Source of the DNA: Oceanobacillus profundus
GTDB taxonomy: Bacteria; Bacillota; Bacilli; Bacillales; Amphibacillaceae
Reading direction: 5' to 3'
Length of the DNA stretch: 64,000 nt
Assembly (NCBI RefSeq): GCF_003515705.1
Contig: NZ_QWEH01000011.1
Span: 89,434-153,433 of the forward strand
Below are positions 15,664-25,014 of this stretch, in pieces; positions within the stretch are counted from its first letter, which is position 1, and each line of letters starts with the position of its first letter. Both the position numbers and the translations under genes were made by a program. The notes beneath the pieces are model-generated. The model was not told where the DNA came from. It was given only the letters and a program-made list of their open reading frames with translations, and searched no databases.

Positions 15664-15981
15664 TCATTTAATTAAAAGAGGTCTGATCACATAATTAGAT
15701 TGGTAAAATACTGGAGTTAGCACCATGAGTCTTCTCATGAGCTTTATACAAAAGTAAGACAGGTATGGTAAACATACAAACAGAAATAATAAAAATTCAA
15801 ACTTAACAATTGAAATCTTTTGCTTTCCATCATCTGTAGGGTGAAACCCTGTTGAAGTATTGTTACTTAAGTTCTCACCTTGCTCCATAACAAAATGATT
15901 ATGCAGCTGTCCATCTATGGCAAAATAGGAATACCCAAATATCGTCGTGAGATAAATGAAAAGGACGACGTATTTTTTCAT
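15664..15981 (-). CDS. Hypothetical small membrane protein
   Basis: 105-residue protein with two hydrophobic segments: MKKYVVLFIYLTTIFGYSYF at the N-terminus (signal anchor or transmembrane) and FEFLLFLFVCLPYLSYFCI (about 62-80). Between them is a polar, probably outside, loop with HNHFVMEQGENLSNN. Ends with LMRRLMVLTPVFYQSN. The ATG at 15981 is preceded by AAAGGGTGTG; a longer in-frame start at 16020 lacks a site. Followed by the 41-residue membrane protein gene. No family recognised; envelope location is the only inference. Confidence 0.55.
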   Translation of the reverse strand: MKKYVVLFIYLTTIFGYSYFAIDGQLHNHFVMEQGENLSNNTSTGFHPTDDGKQKISIVKFEFLLFLFVCLPYLSYFCIKLMRRLMVLTPVFYQSNYVIRPLLIK

Positions 15982-16116
15982 AAATACACACCCTTTAGAA
16001 TTGTTTATACAATTATACACTATTAATGTCTATGTTGAAAGTAAAAATTTGTGATGTACTATTTTAACATACTACGAGATTACAGTAAAGCTCACGCCAT
16101 GATGGATGGAGTATAT

Positions 16117-16605
16117 TTAATTTCCCGCTAAGTAAAGACCTAGACTAGCAATCAACGTACTTCCTAAATATGTTCCAGTAAAAACAAACATACCTACTAT
16201 CGCAATTTTCCAAGATGTTTTTCTCAGATCAACAAGCCGATTTGCTACAGAAATTCCCGCAAATGTTAAAATAGGCGTGGTTATTGAAAGAAAATCAACA
16301 GCTTGAATCGCTGTAATAAAAAAGTCAAATAAAAGGCAAAGCACTAAAGAAGTAATCGAAACCCAACCTAATACAGGGAATTCCCTCATAAATTTGACTG
16401 GTGTCTTCTGCATTAGATCTGAAATACCAATTCCAATCATAGAAAAGAGCCATAACGTACTAAGACCAAGAAAAGTCATTGATGTGACTGGCATCGAATC
16501 TGGATTTTTTATATGTTTAATTTCTTGTGTAAAGACAATCAGGCTAACACTAAGAAGCAATATCAGGCCGTACTTTATATATTTATTCGTTAACATGTTA
16601 GCCAT
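16117..16605 (-). CDS. Membrane protein partner of DUF3100 protein
   Basis: 162-residue integral membrane protein with four or five hydrophobic helices, including YIKYGLILLLSVSLIVF, FLGLSTLWLFSMIGIGI and WVSITSLVLCLLFDFFI. Its ATG overlaps the stop of the DUF3100 gene (TAATG), a sign of coupled translation and probably of a two-subunit transporter or channel. Downstream of an M20 amidohydrolase gene in the same operon. I do not recognise the family with certainty. The natural reading is a split transporter importing the hydrolase substrate, which is inference from context. Confidence 0.7.
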   Translation of the reverse strand: MANMLTNKYIKYGLILLLSVSLIVFTQEIKHIKNPDSMPVTSMTFLGLSTLWLFSMIGIGISDLMQKTPVKFMREFPVLGWVSITSLVLCLLFDFFITAIQAVDFLSITTPILTFAGISVANRLVDLRKTSWKIAIVGMFVFTGTYLGSTLIASLGLYLAGN

Positions 16606-17396
16606 TATTCTTCACCTCTAACCAATAGTTTGTACATAAATTTCTGTAATGGCGCAGCTAAAAATACCATTGTAAATGTTCCAAGAAAGCTTGTTAATAA
16701 TTGACTTGCAGAAGCATAGGCTAAAATCGTGCTTTCCATGTCAGGAACCTGTGCAACTAAACTTGCAGAAGATGCACTCATCATACTTCCAGATCCCACT
16801 CCTGATGCCATCGCCAGTGCTTCAACCGGAAAACCGAAACCGAGCAATATTGGTGCTAAAATACTGAAGAAAATCGTTCCAAATAATGTACCAATAATAT
16901 ACAAGGAAAGAACTCCTCTTCCCTCACTGGAATTAAGGGTATATTTTTCTGATATATACGCAAGCTCACCTTCACGCCCAATTCCTAACGTTGCACCAAT
17001 CGCTTCACGTCTTAATCCAAGCAGAATTGCTATTGGCAGTCCAAATACAACTGTACCAAGGTTTCCAATTTCTTGGAATAAAAATACCCATCCAACCTGA
17101 AGTATTTCTCTTATTTGCGGGGCTACATCTGCTCCGTATCGAGCCATTAATGGCAGCATAATAAAAATTAAATACTTCCCGGCAAAATCAATGTTTGCTT
17201 TACTATAAACATGCCTCCAGAAACCTTTTCGAAACAGTTGCAACCCTAAAATCATCGTAATCACAATAGCAAATACTAAAGGTAATAATCCAATCGAGAT
17301 ACTTCCTATTGGTATACTCTGAAAACCAATCATTTCAGCTACTGTAATAATAATAAGCACAAAGATAATAAGAAATATAAAGTTTTTGTTCTTCAT
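16605..17396 (-). CDS. DUF3100-type membrane protein
   Basis: 263-residue polytopic membrane protein, about seven or eight helices. Conserved-looking blocks are YGADVAPQIREILQVG, FQEIGNLGTVVFGLPIA, LGIGREGELAYISEKY and SGVGSGSMMSASSASLVAQ, features I associate with DUF3100 proteins. The glycine/serine-rich block resembles re-entrant or substrate-binding segments of secondary carriers. Start ATG has AAGAGGACAATCAC. Lies 24 bp after an M20 amidohydrolase gene and overlaps the next membrane gene, giving a three-gene operon. Transport role is likely but undemonstrated. Confidence 0.7.
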   Translation of the reverse strand: MKNKNFIFLIIFVLIIITVAEMIGFQSIPIGSISIGLLPLVFAIVITMILGLQLFRKGFWRHVYSKANIDFAGKYLIFIMLPLMARYGADVAPQIREILQVGWVFLFQEIGNLGTVVFGLPIAILLGLRREAIGATLGIGREGELAYISEKYTLNSSEGRGVLSLYIIGTLFGTIFFSILAPILLGFGFPVEALAMASGVGSGSMMSASSASLVAQVPDMESTILAYASASQLLTSFLGTFTMVFLAAPLQKFMYKLLVRGEE

Positions 17397-17420
17397 GTGA
17401 TTGTCCTCTTCCCCAGATAG

Positions 17421-18680
17421 TTACTTAACAATTCCTTCAATTAATTCTATATACGATTCATAACTTCTTTTGTATAACTTAGCTTTATCAATTCGTCCGT
17501 TCATTTTTTTCAAAACGTCAGCTAAAAACCTTGGAAAAATCTCATAAATGTACTCAGGATCGATATCGATAAAGTCATCACCATGAATCGTGCCAGTAAA
17601 GCCACTGTAACCAATTTGGATACATGGCATCATATAGGATAAATCACCAATGTCCCCAGCAGCACTAATAAAGTTATTATTCTTTATCGCTTCAATTTCC
17701 TCGTTTTCCTCGAATGCCTCCAGCACAAATTCTGACAGATAACGATCTTGAACAAAAGGAAGATATCCCATTTGGGTAGTCCCTTCAACTTCTCCCTGTA
17801 AGGCATAAGCACTGCCTTTAGCAGCATCATCTAATTTCATTGCCGCTTCTTTCATATACTCCACCGATTTTGTACGCAAATCTGTACCTACCATAATGCG
17901 GTTTGGCACGACATTTGTAGACATGTCAGATTCCATTACAATTGGATTTATTCTGACTTGTTCTGAATCTTTTAATTGCTGACGACTCAAGCCAACAGCA
18001 ACATTAAATAATGTCGACATATTGTATGCGTTTTTTGACGAAAACGGATCAAATCCAGCATGTGTTGCTTTTCCTTTGAATGTATATTTTTTATACAGAA
18101 AACCAGCTAGATCAGCATTTATTTCTGTAGACCGCTTATCAAATTCTCCACCCATTGCATGAACGCAAATGGCGAGATCAATATCATCAAATACCCCTAA
18201 TCTCATTGCCTCAGGTTTACCACCATAATGTTCAATCGTTTTTTCTTTCATTAGCCCTTCGCGATAAGCTAAATCCAAGTACTCTTCTGCAGGAACAAAA
18301 ACAAATGTAATTTGATAATCTAAGTCTCTGTATGCTTCTGTCTTGTACAAATAATGATATAGGCTAAGTGCTATTGCTACCTGTGTATAGTGCCCACAGT
18401 TATGCGCTGCACCTGTCTCTTTATTTGCATGCATATGTGTAGGCGCATATACAGCATCCAATTCAGCAATAAAAGCAAGGTGCAAGTCTTTCTTTTCATT
18501 TCCTAGTGTAACTCGGAATCCTGTTGTACTAAATTCATCAATTTGGATGGTTGAATTAACCTTTTTTAAATAATCAATTATTGTTTGCTTCGTCTGATGC
18601 TCTTTATATCCTAACTCTGGATGATAATATATTTGTTCAGCAATTTTTTTGATCTCTTCATAATGTTTTTTGAAATGCAC
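17421..18680 (-). CDS. M20 family amidohydrolase/peptidase
   Basis: 419-residue zinc-dependent amidohydrolase of the M20 family (AbgB/HipO-like). Recognisable: FIAELDAVYAP (metal Asp), AAHNCGHYTQ (Cys/His in the GHD-like loop), VFVPAEEYL (catalytic Glu and metal Glu of the AEE motif), FKGKATHAGFDPFSSKNA (dimerisation lid), and ISAAGDIGDLSYMMPCIQIG. It would cleave an amide bond of an N-acyl or peptide-like substrate. The start is GTG at 18680 with AAAAGGAGATCTGACT. It leads an operon with two membrane proteins that probably bring in its substrate. Exact substrate unknown. Confidence 0.85.
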   Translation of the reverse strand: MHFKKHYEEIKKIAEQIYYHPELGYKEHQTKQTIIDYLKKVNSTIQIDEFSTTGFRVTLGNEKKDLHLAFIAELDAVYAPTHMHANKETGAAHNCGHYTQVAIALSLYHYLYKTEAYRDLDYQITFVFVPAEEYLDLAYREGLMKEKTIEHYGGKPEAMRLGVFDDIDLAICVHAMGGEFDKRSTEINADLAGFLYKKYTFKGKATHAGFDPFSSKNAYNMSTLFNVAVGLSRQQLKDSEQVRINPIVMESDMSTNVVPNRIMVGTDLRTKSVEYMKEAAMKLDDAAKGSAYALQGEVEGTTQMGYLPFVQDRYLSEFVLEAFEENEEIEAIKNNNFISAAGDIGDLSYMMPCIQIGYSGFTGTIHGDDFIDIDPEYIYEIFPRFLADVLKKMNGRIDKAKLYKRSYESYIELIEGIVK

Positions 18681-18947
18681 AGTCAGATCTCCTTTTGCTT
18701 AAAGTATGATAATTAATATAAAAACAGTACTGAATAATACTATCACGATTGGATTATAACGTCAATAACAAACCTTTTATTATATATTTTTAATAAACGT
18801 TCGGTTTTAGCTGCTAATGAATTATTCAACGATATCCATATTGGAAAACGTCTATTTACTGCTATCACACACTTTATATAGCTTTTTTTCTATTTTGAAA
18901 TTATACTATTCTAGAACGAATAGATAAATTTCTTTTAAGGATAAGAA

Positions 18948-19123
18948 ATGAGACAGTTATTGGCATCATTAGTATTAGCAATTATTATTGCTTTTCACCT
19001 CAAACAGCTTTGGCAATTGAAACTGATGAGCCCGAACTCGGGGCATTTTTAGAAGATATCAGTTGGGAAGCAAAGGATTATATTGATTACTTGGAAAGTT
19101 TTTCAGTAATGATTTTTCAATAA
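18948..19123 (+). pseudogene. Frameshifted remnant of an acidic surface protein gene
   Basis: The ATG at 18948 (with AAGGATAAG upstream) opens a signal-peptide-like reading MRQLLASLVLAIIIAF, which then goes out of frame. The continuation in another frame reads SPQTALAIETDEPELGAF and LEDISWEAKDYIDYLESF and then stops. Joined, it looks like signal peptide, Ala-x-Ala cleavage site, and the first acidic repeat of the processed acidic surface protein type found in bacilli. It lacks all later repeats and a membrane anchor, so the gene is both frameshifted and truncated. It fills part of the 579-bp gap between the M20 and acetyltransferase genes; the rest is AT-rich without features I can name. Confidence 0.45.
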
Positions 19124-19259
19124 TCAAAATGGGATATTATAATAAAGAAATAGGAGTAATCTAACGTTGAAATAATAGCTTAATCTTTTTGGGTAGGTTC
19201 CGTCTCGTATAACTCTTGAATGCTAGGTAAGCCACACTAACCAATTCAGAAGGGGGAAT

Positions 19260-19808
19260 ATGAAATTGGATTCAAACATGATTAAATTTCGAAGGCTTAT
19301 ATTAGAGGATTTACCACTTTTGTATAACTGGATTAGAAATGACCACTTTGTTAACCGTTTTTGGGCCTTCAACAAAAAGGAACCTTATGAGAAGGTAGCT
19401 AAGGAATTTTCTGATTATATCAAACGGGTTGAGCCAACTGATCCGTATCTAATTCTTTATGATGATACACCTATTGGTTATATACAAACATTTAATTGGA
19501 GTGATTATCCAGTATTTGAAAAGTACGTTGATCTAACTAACTCAGCTAGCTTAGACCTATTTATAGGAGAAGAGAAGTATAGAAATAAAGGACTTGGCAC
19601 TAAAGTTCTTTCACTTTTCCTAAGTCAGTTTGTTTTTTCAGATGAAAGTGTAGACAGGTGTATTATTAATCCAGAGGTTAACAATCGTATAGCTATCCAA
19701 GCTTATGAAAAAGTTGGGTTTCAGATTATCAAAATGGTCCCAGATATCCCAGAAGAACCTGGACCTGTTTTTTTCATGAGCTTAGATCGTCATGAGTTCC
19801 AAGGATAA
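19260..19808 (+). CDS. GNAT acetyltransferase, AAC(6')-like
   Basis: 182-residue acetyl-CoA-dependent N-acetyltransferase. Layout follows the AAC(6')-type subgroup: MIKFRRLILEDLPLLYNWIRNDH at the start, VNRFW, then DTPIGYIQTF. The acetyl-CoA pyrophosphate loop appears as EEKYRNKGLGTKVL (Q/RxxGxG/A type), followed by RCIINPEVNNRIAIQAYEKVGF and a C-terminal FFMSLDR. Such proteins modify aminoglycosides or, in many chromosomal cases, unknown amines. ATG preceded by AAGGGGGAAT. It is a single gene with no mobile element beside it. Resistance is possible but not provable here. Confidence 0.75.
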   Translation: MKLDSNMIKFRRLILEDLPLLYNWIRNDHFVNRFWAFNKKEPYEKVAKEFSDYIKRVEPTDPYLILYDDTPIGYIQTFNWSDYPVFEKYVDLTNSASLDLFIGEEKYRNKGLGTKVLSLFLSQFVFSDESVDRCIINPEVNNRIAIQAYEKVGFQIIKMVPDIPEEPGPVFFMSLDRHEFQG

Positions 19809-19842
19809 ATACCATTACCGGAAAGAGTGAGCAGCCAAACGG

Positions 19843-19878
19843 AGTCCATTTTTAAAATACGATTAATCAAAATGGACT
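19843..19878. terminator. Hairpin after the acetyltransferase gene
   Basis: Perfect 10-bp arms AGTCCATTTT and AAAATGGACT with a 16-nt loop, 35 bp after the stop codon; no strong T-run follows. Likely a terminator or 3'-end stabiliser. Confidence 0.45.
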
Positions 19879-19898
19879 CTACTTCAAGGAACTAAATT

Positions 19899-20009
19899 TC
19901 AACTAATTTTATAAGGAAGCTGTATCTGACCGTGTTTCGCATTAATCACCGTAATAGACGTCAAAAAAGTCAAAATCGAGGCCACACTAAAAGATATATT
20001 TTTACTCGT
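19899..20009 (-). pseudogene. Possible 3' fragment of a lost membrane-protein gene
   Basis: The minus strand reads ISFSVASILTFLTSITVI then NAKHGQIQLPYKIS and a stop, a hydrophobic helix plus a polar tail that looks like the end of a real protein. An in-frame stop lies just upstream and there is no start or ribosome binding site. Only 36 codons, so this is suggestive at best. Confidence 0.25.
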
Positions 20010-20081
20010 TCATTATTTCGCTGGTACTATTCCTAATTCGAAGAAAAACAGTATATATTTCCTGGGAAATATTTATCGAAA

Positions 20082-20867
20082 TTAATGTGCTGTTGTCATC
20101 CAGGCTCGATTTTTCTGCCATTCAACATTAACAGAGGTATTAAAGAAACGAGACAGGTTTCGATCTGTTAATACATTTACACTTTTACCTTTATCAAATA
20201 TTGTGCCTTGACGAAGCAACAGTGTGTTTGAGAAAATCGGCAATATCTCTTCAATATGATGTGTTACAAAAATAATGGTTGGAGCCTCTTCTTCTAATGA
20301 CAATTGATTGACGGCAGCTAATAATCCTTCTCTTGAAATAAAATCTAGTCCATTTGTTGGCTCATCTAAAATAAGCAATTCCGGTGATGCCATTAATCCC
20401 CTTGCAATTAATATTTTTTGCTTTTCTCCCTGTGAACAGGTTTGATAGGTACGACCTTGTAAATAATCGCAGCCTAATTGTTCCATGATTCGATTCGCTT
20501 TTTTATAGTCTCCCGTGGTAGGGTTATCGTACAGTCCAATTGAGGCAAAACTCCCGCTTACAACGATATCTTCTGTATAATTGCTTCCTTTTATTTTTTC
20601 CTGTAGAGATGAACTGACCCAGCCAATTGATTTCCGTAATTCTCTAATATCCGTCTTTCCAAAGACTTGATTTAATACACTGACTTGTCCAGTGGTTGGC
20701 CAAATATAGCCATTAATCATGTTTAATAGTGTCGTTTTTCCTGAACCATTTAATCCTAAAATTGCCCAATGCTCACCTTTTGAAACCTGCCAATTGATAT
20801 TAGAGAGAATGTGCTCTCCCTCTCTTCTCCACGTTACATCCTGCATGTGAATTACATTTCCCAACAT
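20082..20867 (-). CDS. ylmA: ABC transporter ATP-binding protein, YlmA-like
   Basis: 261-residue stand-alone ABC ATPase. Walker A GLNGSGKTT (about 44-52), Q-loop SSSLQEK, an unusual signature TCSQGEKQK replacing LSGGQ, Walker B LLILDEPTNGLD, and switch His in FVTHH with HIEEILPIF. This pattern with CSQGE matches the YlmA/ModF-like group, whose partner permease is often not adjacent; none is present here. ATG follows GAGGTGGGCA. Exporter or importer role is unknown. It may be co-transcribed with the lipoprotein gene upstream (154-bp gap). Confidence 0.8.
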   Translation of the reverse strand: MLGNVIHMQDVTWRREGEHILSNINWQVSKGEHWAILGLNGSGKTTLLNMINGYIWPTTGQVSVLNQVFGKTDIRELRKSIGWVSSSLQEKIKGSNYTEDIVVSGSFASIGLYDNPTTGDYKKANRIMEQLGCDYLQGRTYQTCSQGEKQKILIARGLMASPELLILDEPTNGLDFISREGLLAAVNQLSLEEEAPTIIFVTHHIEEILPIFSNTLLLRQGTIFDKGKSVNVLTDRNLSRFFNTSVNVEWQKNRAWMTTAH

Positions 20868-21021
20868 TGCCCACCTCTTTGTACCCTATTAATTTCCGTT
20901 TTGTATTTAATAGTAAGATTAATTCGATTATTATTATATTCTAACAGTTTATATTGAATTAAGGAATCATTAACATTTTTCGACAAAGATGCTTGAGGTT
21001 TCGATAATAGATCTAGATCTA

Positions 21022-21645
21022 CTAGGTTGTCCAACGATCCACAATTATACCAACCAAGTACCAATCATCGTTCACTTCCTCAAAGGCAAGAATAAGATTT
21101 GCCCAATCCATTTCCTCATCTGTTCCAGGTACATAATAGCTTACAAACCTTGCTTCTGGATAAACTTCTCCCACATTCATCCTCATATTGCCACGCGGAT
21201 CAATGTCATTTACTAGTATTTCGGTTGATTCCGTAAAATCACGAATATAGAGATAGTCATGATAATACGCATTAGGAGTTAACCGGATTGCATCTCCTGT
21301 CCCATCCTCTGTTCCCCATTCATATACTTCACTATCATTAGGGAATCCACGCACTTGTTCAGCCTCAAAAATAGGCTGCTCTTCTTCCTCTATAAATGCA
21401 TATGGAGTAAATCGAATCCCTTTTTCCGGATGAACAAAAGTGGATAATTGTTCAAAATCTTTATTATCTAATGCGTCTACAATCAAATCTGCGTGTGCTC
21501 GTAATTGCTCTTTATCTGCAGCTGTTTCTTGAGCTTCTTTATTCGCATCTTGTGCATTACTTTCCTCAGTGGTCGTCTCAGAGCTGCTGCAAGAGATTAG
21601 AAACATAACACTACTAATACCCAAAATTATAATGAAACTTTTCAT
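21022..21645 (-). CDS. Lipoprotein, hypothetical
   Basis: 207-residue predicted lipoprotein. The signal sequence MKSFIIILGISSVMFLISC ends in a lipobox (L-I-S-C, Cys19), so the mature protein would be lipid-anchored on the outer face of the membrane. A Ser/Thr/Glu-rich linker (about 20-45) follows, then a folded domain with HADLIVDALDNKDFEQLSTFVHPEKGIRF, a pattern seen in NTF2-like or SnoaL-like extracellular domains of bacilli. It ends VDRWTT. No enzyme motif seen. Ribosome binding site AAGGCGG. Confidence 0.75.
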   Translation of the reverse strand: MKSFIIILGISSVMFLISCSSSETTTEESNAQDANKEAQETAADKEQLRAHADLIVDALDNKDFEQLSTFVHPEKGIRFTPYAFIEEEEQPIFEAEQVRGFPNDSEVYEWGTEDGTGDAIRLTPNAYYHDYLYIRDFTESTEILVNDIDPRGNMRMNVGEVYPEARFVSYYVPGTDEEMDWANLILAFEEVNDDWYLVGIIVDRWTT

Positions 21646-21863
21646 TGTTAGAACCGCCTTATTAGAGATTTTACAAATTACGTTTCCCGTACCGAAGCTT
21701 TATAAACTTTTAACATCCTCTCGTACTTTCTATAGTCAATGAAGAAAAAATTCAAAATTCCATTCGATTTATTGAGGAACAAAATGATAGACTATATAGG
21801 AGTAATAAATTCCGAAGATTAAGCTAGAATTTGTCAGTAAATTATATGGAAAGGATTGATGTT

Positions 21864-23216
21864 ATGGTAAGTAAACTAATTGCAGATAAAACAATGGAAC
21901 AATGGGTGAAGCAACATCCAATTCTTGAAGAAATAGTCTATGCAGATGAAGTTTTCTGGCCAAACCCTGCATATCGAATGGAGAACTCCAAAAACACACT
22001 AACAAATGCGGATATAGATGATGCAGCAGAACGACTAAAGCGTTTTGCACCCTATATAGCTAAAGTTTTCCCTGAAACTATGGAGACAGAAGGTATTATT
22101 GAGTCACCTATAAAACCAATACGTAGCATGCAGAGAGTAATGGAGCAAAAATATGATGTTGCATTTCAAAAAGACCTCCTATTAAAATGCGATAGTCATT
22201 TACCAATATCTGGATCCATTAAGGCTAGGGGTGGGATTTATGAAGTATTAAAGCATGCTGAAGAGGTTGCCTCAAAGCATCATTATATTTCTGTTGATCA
22301 AAACTATACCCAATTTGACAGCGATACATTTAGAACGTTGTTTTCAAACTATGAAATCTCAGTTGGTTCTACGGGCAATCTCGGCTTGAGCATTGGCATT
22401 ATGAGTGCCCAACTTGGATTTAAAGTAACCGTACATATGTCTGCAGATGCAAAGCAATGGAAAAAAGACCTTCTGCGCAGCAAAGGTGTTCAGGTTATAG
22501 AATACGAATCTGATTATAGTAAAGCAGTGATTGAAGGGAGAAAGCAAGCCGAAAATAATCCTAGGTGTCATTTTATTGATGATGAAAACTCAAGAAATCT
22601 CTTTTTAGGCTATGCAGTTGCCGCCTCACGATTAAAAGAACAATTACATGTGATGAACATTGAAGTTAATGCAGATCAACCATTATTTGTATATCTTCCG
22701 TGTGGCGTTGGAGGCGGACCAGGCGGGGTTACTTTTGGTCTTCATGCTGAGTTTGGAGAACATGTCCATTGTTTTTTCGCAGAGCCTACAAATTCTCCAT
22801 GCTTTTTACTGGGTCAGTTGACAGGGCTTCAAGACAAGATCTCTGTTCAGGACTTCGGCTTGAGTAACCAGACTGATGCAGATGGGCTTGCTGTAGGAAG
22901 GACTTCCAGTTTTGTAGGTGAAACGATTAGACATTTGCTAAGTGGCTGCTATACGATCCAAGATGCGAGACTGTATGCTTTGCTTCGTGATTTGGCTGAT
23001 ACAGAAGACATCTTCTTAGAACCATCTGCACTAGCTGGGTTTTATGGTCCTGTTCAGCTTATGTCACAGCAAAGTGGTCGAAACTATATCAAAAAACATA
23101 ATCTGACAGATAAGATGAAACAGGCTCACCATCTAATATGGGCAACTGGCGGGAACATGGTACCGCAAGAAGTGATGCAAGGGTATTATGAAAAAGGTAA
23201 AAATATAAACATTTAG
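21864..23216 (+). CDS. dsdA: D-serine dehydratase (D-serine ammonia-lyase)
   Basis: 450-residue PLP enzyme converting D-serine to pyruvate and ammonia in the cytosol. The PLP lysine is in [12 protein letters not shown] (Lys near residue 117). The phosphate-binding glycine loop is [11 protein letters not shown], and the C-terminal [12 protein letters not shown] and DGLAVGR blocks match DsdA rather than threonine dehydratase. Full length. ATG at 21864 chosen because AAGGA lies 8 nt upstream; a longer in-frame TTG start has none. It is monocistronic with a bidirectional terminator shared with the permease gene. No DsdC-like regulator is adjacent. Confidence 0.93.
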   Translation: MVSKLIADKTMEQWVKQHPILEEIVYADEVFWPNPAYRMENSKNTLTNADIDDAAERLKRFAPYIAKVFPETMETEGIIESPIKPIRSMQRVMEQKYDVAFQKDLLLKCDSHLPISGSIKARGGIYEVLKHAEEVASKHHYISVDQNYTQFDSDTFRTLFSNYEISVGSTGNLGLSIGIMSAQLGFKVTVHMSADAKQWKKDLLRSKGVQVIEYESDYSKAVIEGRKQAENNPRCHFIDDENSRNLFLGYAVAASRLKEQLHVMNIEVNADQPLFVYLPCGVGGGPGGVTFGLHAEFGEHVHCFFAEPTNSPCFLLGQLTGLQDKISVQDFGLSNQTDADGLAVGRTSSFVGETIRHLLSGCYTIQDARLYALLRDLADTEDIFLEPSALAGFYGPVQLMSQQSGRNYIKKHNLTDKMKQAHHLIWATGGNMVPQEVMQGYYEKGKNINI

Positions 23217-23235
23217 TTTTTAATATACACGCAAC

Positions 23236-23280
23236 AAAAAACGCCTGTGGATTATTTATTGTCTCCACAGGCGTTCCTTT
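23236..23280. terminator. Bidirectional terminator between dsdA and the NCS1 permease
   Basis: AAACGCCTGTGG...CCACAGGCGTT stem with A-run before and T-rich after, usable by both convergent genes. Confidence 0.85.
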
Positions 23281-23286
23281 AATCAT

Positions 23287-24684
23287 TTATTTATTTTCGT
23301 AAATTGTATCCTTTTTAAACCTTGAACCCTTAAATGCGTATTTCGAAATAATAATATAAGAAATACCTGCAACAATAAAGCCGATTATCCATGCTAGATC
23401 AACAAATGAGAAGGCTGCAGCTGCACCGATTAACATCGCAGTAAATGCTGCTGGGTTCGAGCCTGCAAATTGTCCATCTTTTTCATATAATTTCTTTATA
23501 TTCACTTTTTGTTTTCTTAATAGGTAGTATTCAACTAATAGAATAGCAACTAAAGGTCCTAAAAATGCTGAATAAATAAGTACAAACATGTCGAGACCTT
23601 TTGCGGAAGAGTCTTGTACTAACAACCAAGGGAATGAAACCATTCCTAAAAGTCCAGTTATAATTACAGCAATTTTATAATCTAATTTTGTAAACAATTG
23701 AATTACATAGGTTGGTGATACAATATTCGCAACCATATTAACAGCAACCGATCCAAATACGATAAAAGCAGATATAAAGATCGTAATAAACGTATTATCA
23801 ATTAATGCTGGTAATGCTCTTGCCGGGTTTGTGAATCCAGTTGCAGTCGCAAGCATTGCACCAACTACAATTACCGAACCATATGAAATAGCAATTGGCA
23901 AGAAGTAAAATAGCCCACGTTTTTTATCACTAATCCCTGATTTAAGTTCTCTTGAATAATCAGCAGCGCTTAAGAAAATCGCAGCATAGTTACCCATAAA
24001 TACCATAATAAATCCAAAGAATGGAAGTCCCCATGATCCTTCTGCACGTACCCAGCTATCTGCGATAACAGCACTATGATCTTTCAGAAGTACTACAGCT
24101 ACAAACGCTATAATTAGCATAAGCACCACAGATGCCACCGTTTCAACCCATTTAATTGCATGGAATCCAAACATAGAAAGCACAATTTGTAAAGATTGTA
24201 ATATGATAAAACAAATTGCAACGTTATCGATCGAACCGCCTGAGGCAATCTTAACAATTTCATTTAAAGCCGTTGCCCCGATCCAGCTTTGAATACCATA
24301 CCAGATAACTGCCGGTACTCCTCGTAGTAGTGAGGATATTATTGTACCTTTTTCACCGAAAGACATTCTAAGTTGTACAACGTAAGGTATTCCTGTTCGA
24401 TAACCAAGTCTGTCATTTAATGCAAATATTATTGAAATAATTCCAATCGCTACCAAAGCTGCAGCAAAAGTTTGAACAGCATTTAATGTTGCCACACCAA
24501 GTACGATGATACTAGCACCTAGTGTCATATTACCCATGTTAACCCCGTCACCGACCCACATCGACATATAGCCAAATGGACCTAACGTCCTATCTTTTTC
24601 AGTATTCGGCTTTAATGAATCGTTTTCGTGACTCTGTAAATTCTTTTTATCATCAACAGTCAGTGTATCATTTTTTGTAGACAT
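23287..24684 (-). CDS. NCS1-family nucleobase/ureide permease (CodB-like)
   Basis: 465-residue symporter with about twelve transmembrane helices. NCS1 features are visible: GPFGYMSMWVGDGVNMGNM near the N-terminus (helix 1 substrate/Na+ site), RMSFGEKGTIISSLLRGVPAVIWYGIQSWIGA, and the ADYSR motif in FLSAADYSRELK. These are typical of cytosine, allantoin or hydantoin permeases. The start ATG at 24684 is preceded by AAAGGGG at a somewhat long 12 nt; a TTG at 24696 is the alternative. A CRE-like site lies 90 bp upstream, so carbon catabolite control is possible. It flanks the ureide island, so a ureide or purine-derived substrate is likely. Confidence 0.85.
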   Translation of the reverse strand: MSTKNDTLTVDDKKNLQSHENDSLKPNTEKDRTLGPFGYMSMWVGDGVNMGNMTLGASIIVLGVATLNAVQTFAAALVAIGIISIIFALNDRLGYRTGIPYVVQLRMSFGEKGTIISSLLRGVPAVIWYGIQSWIGATALNEIVKIASGGSIDNVAICFIILQSLQIVLSMFGFHAIKWVETVASVVLMLIIAFVAVVLLKDHSAVIADSWVRAEGSWGLPFFGFIMVFMGNYAAIFLSAADYSRELKSGISDKKRGLFYFLPIAISYGSVIVVGAMLATATGFTNPARALPALIDNTFITIFISAFIVFGSVAVNMVANIVSPTYVIQLFTKLDYKIAVIITGLLGMVSFPWLLVQDSSAKGLDMFVLIYSAFLGPLVAILLVEYYLLRKQKVNIKKLYEKDGQFAGSNPAAFTAMLIGAAAAFSFVDLAWIIGFIVAGISYIIISKYAFKGSRFKKDTIYENK

Positions 24685-24773
24685 ACTGGCTTTCAACCCC
24701 TTTTCATCAATCTATCTATTTTATAATTGTTAAGTCATCAAGTAGTTTATGATAACTCTTAAGCCCTTTTGAT

Positions 24774-24787
24774 TATAAGCGCTTCCA
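24774..24787 (-). promoter_or_regulatory. CRE-like CcpA operator
   Basis: Minus strand TGGAAGCGCTTATA fits the catabolite-responsive element consensus (TGNAANCGNWWNCA) with one mismatch near its 3' end. Located 90 bp upstream of the NCS1 permease start. Confidence 0.5.
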
Positions 24788-25014
24788 GGTATAATGTCAT
24801 TGTTCATAACGTACAAACTAAATCGTTTTTTATTATATAAAACCGACATAAAATATTGTGATTATGCTATTTTTGCTAATTTGTCTCTTTTTTTTATCAC
24901 ATTTGCACAAAATAACGACTTATTACATAAGAACCAGTTGGGTAAATAGCACTGAAAATTCGCTCTGCTAACTAATGCTTGCGTAAAAATTGATGGGTTA
25001 TTCTGTATTTATTT

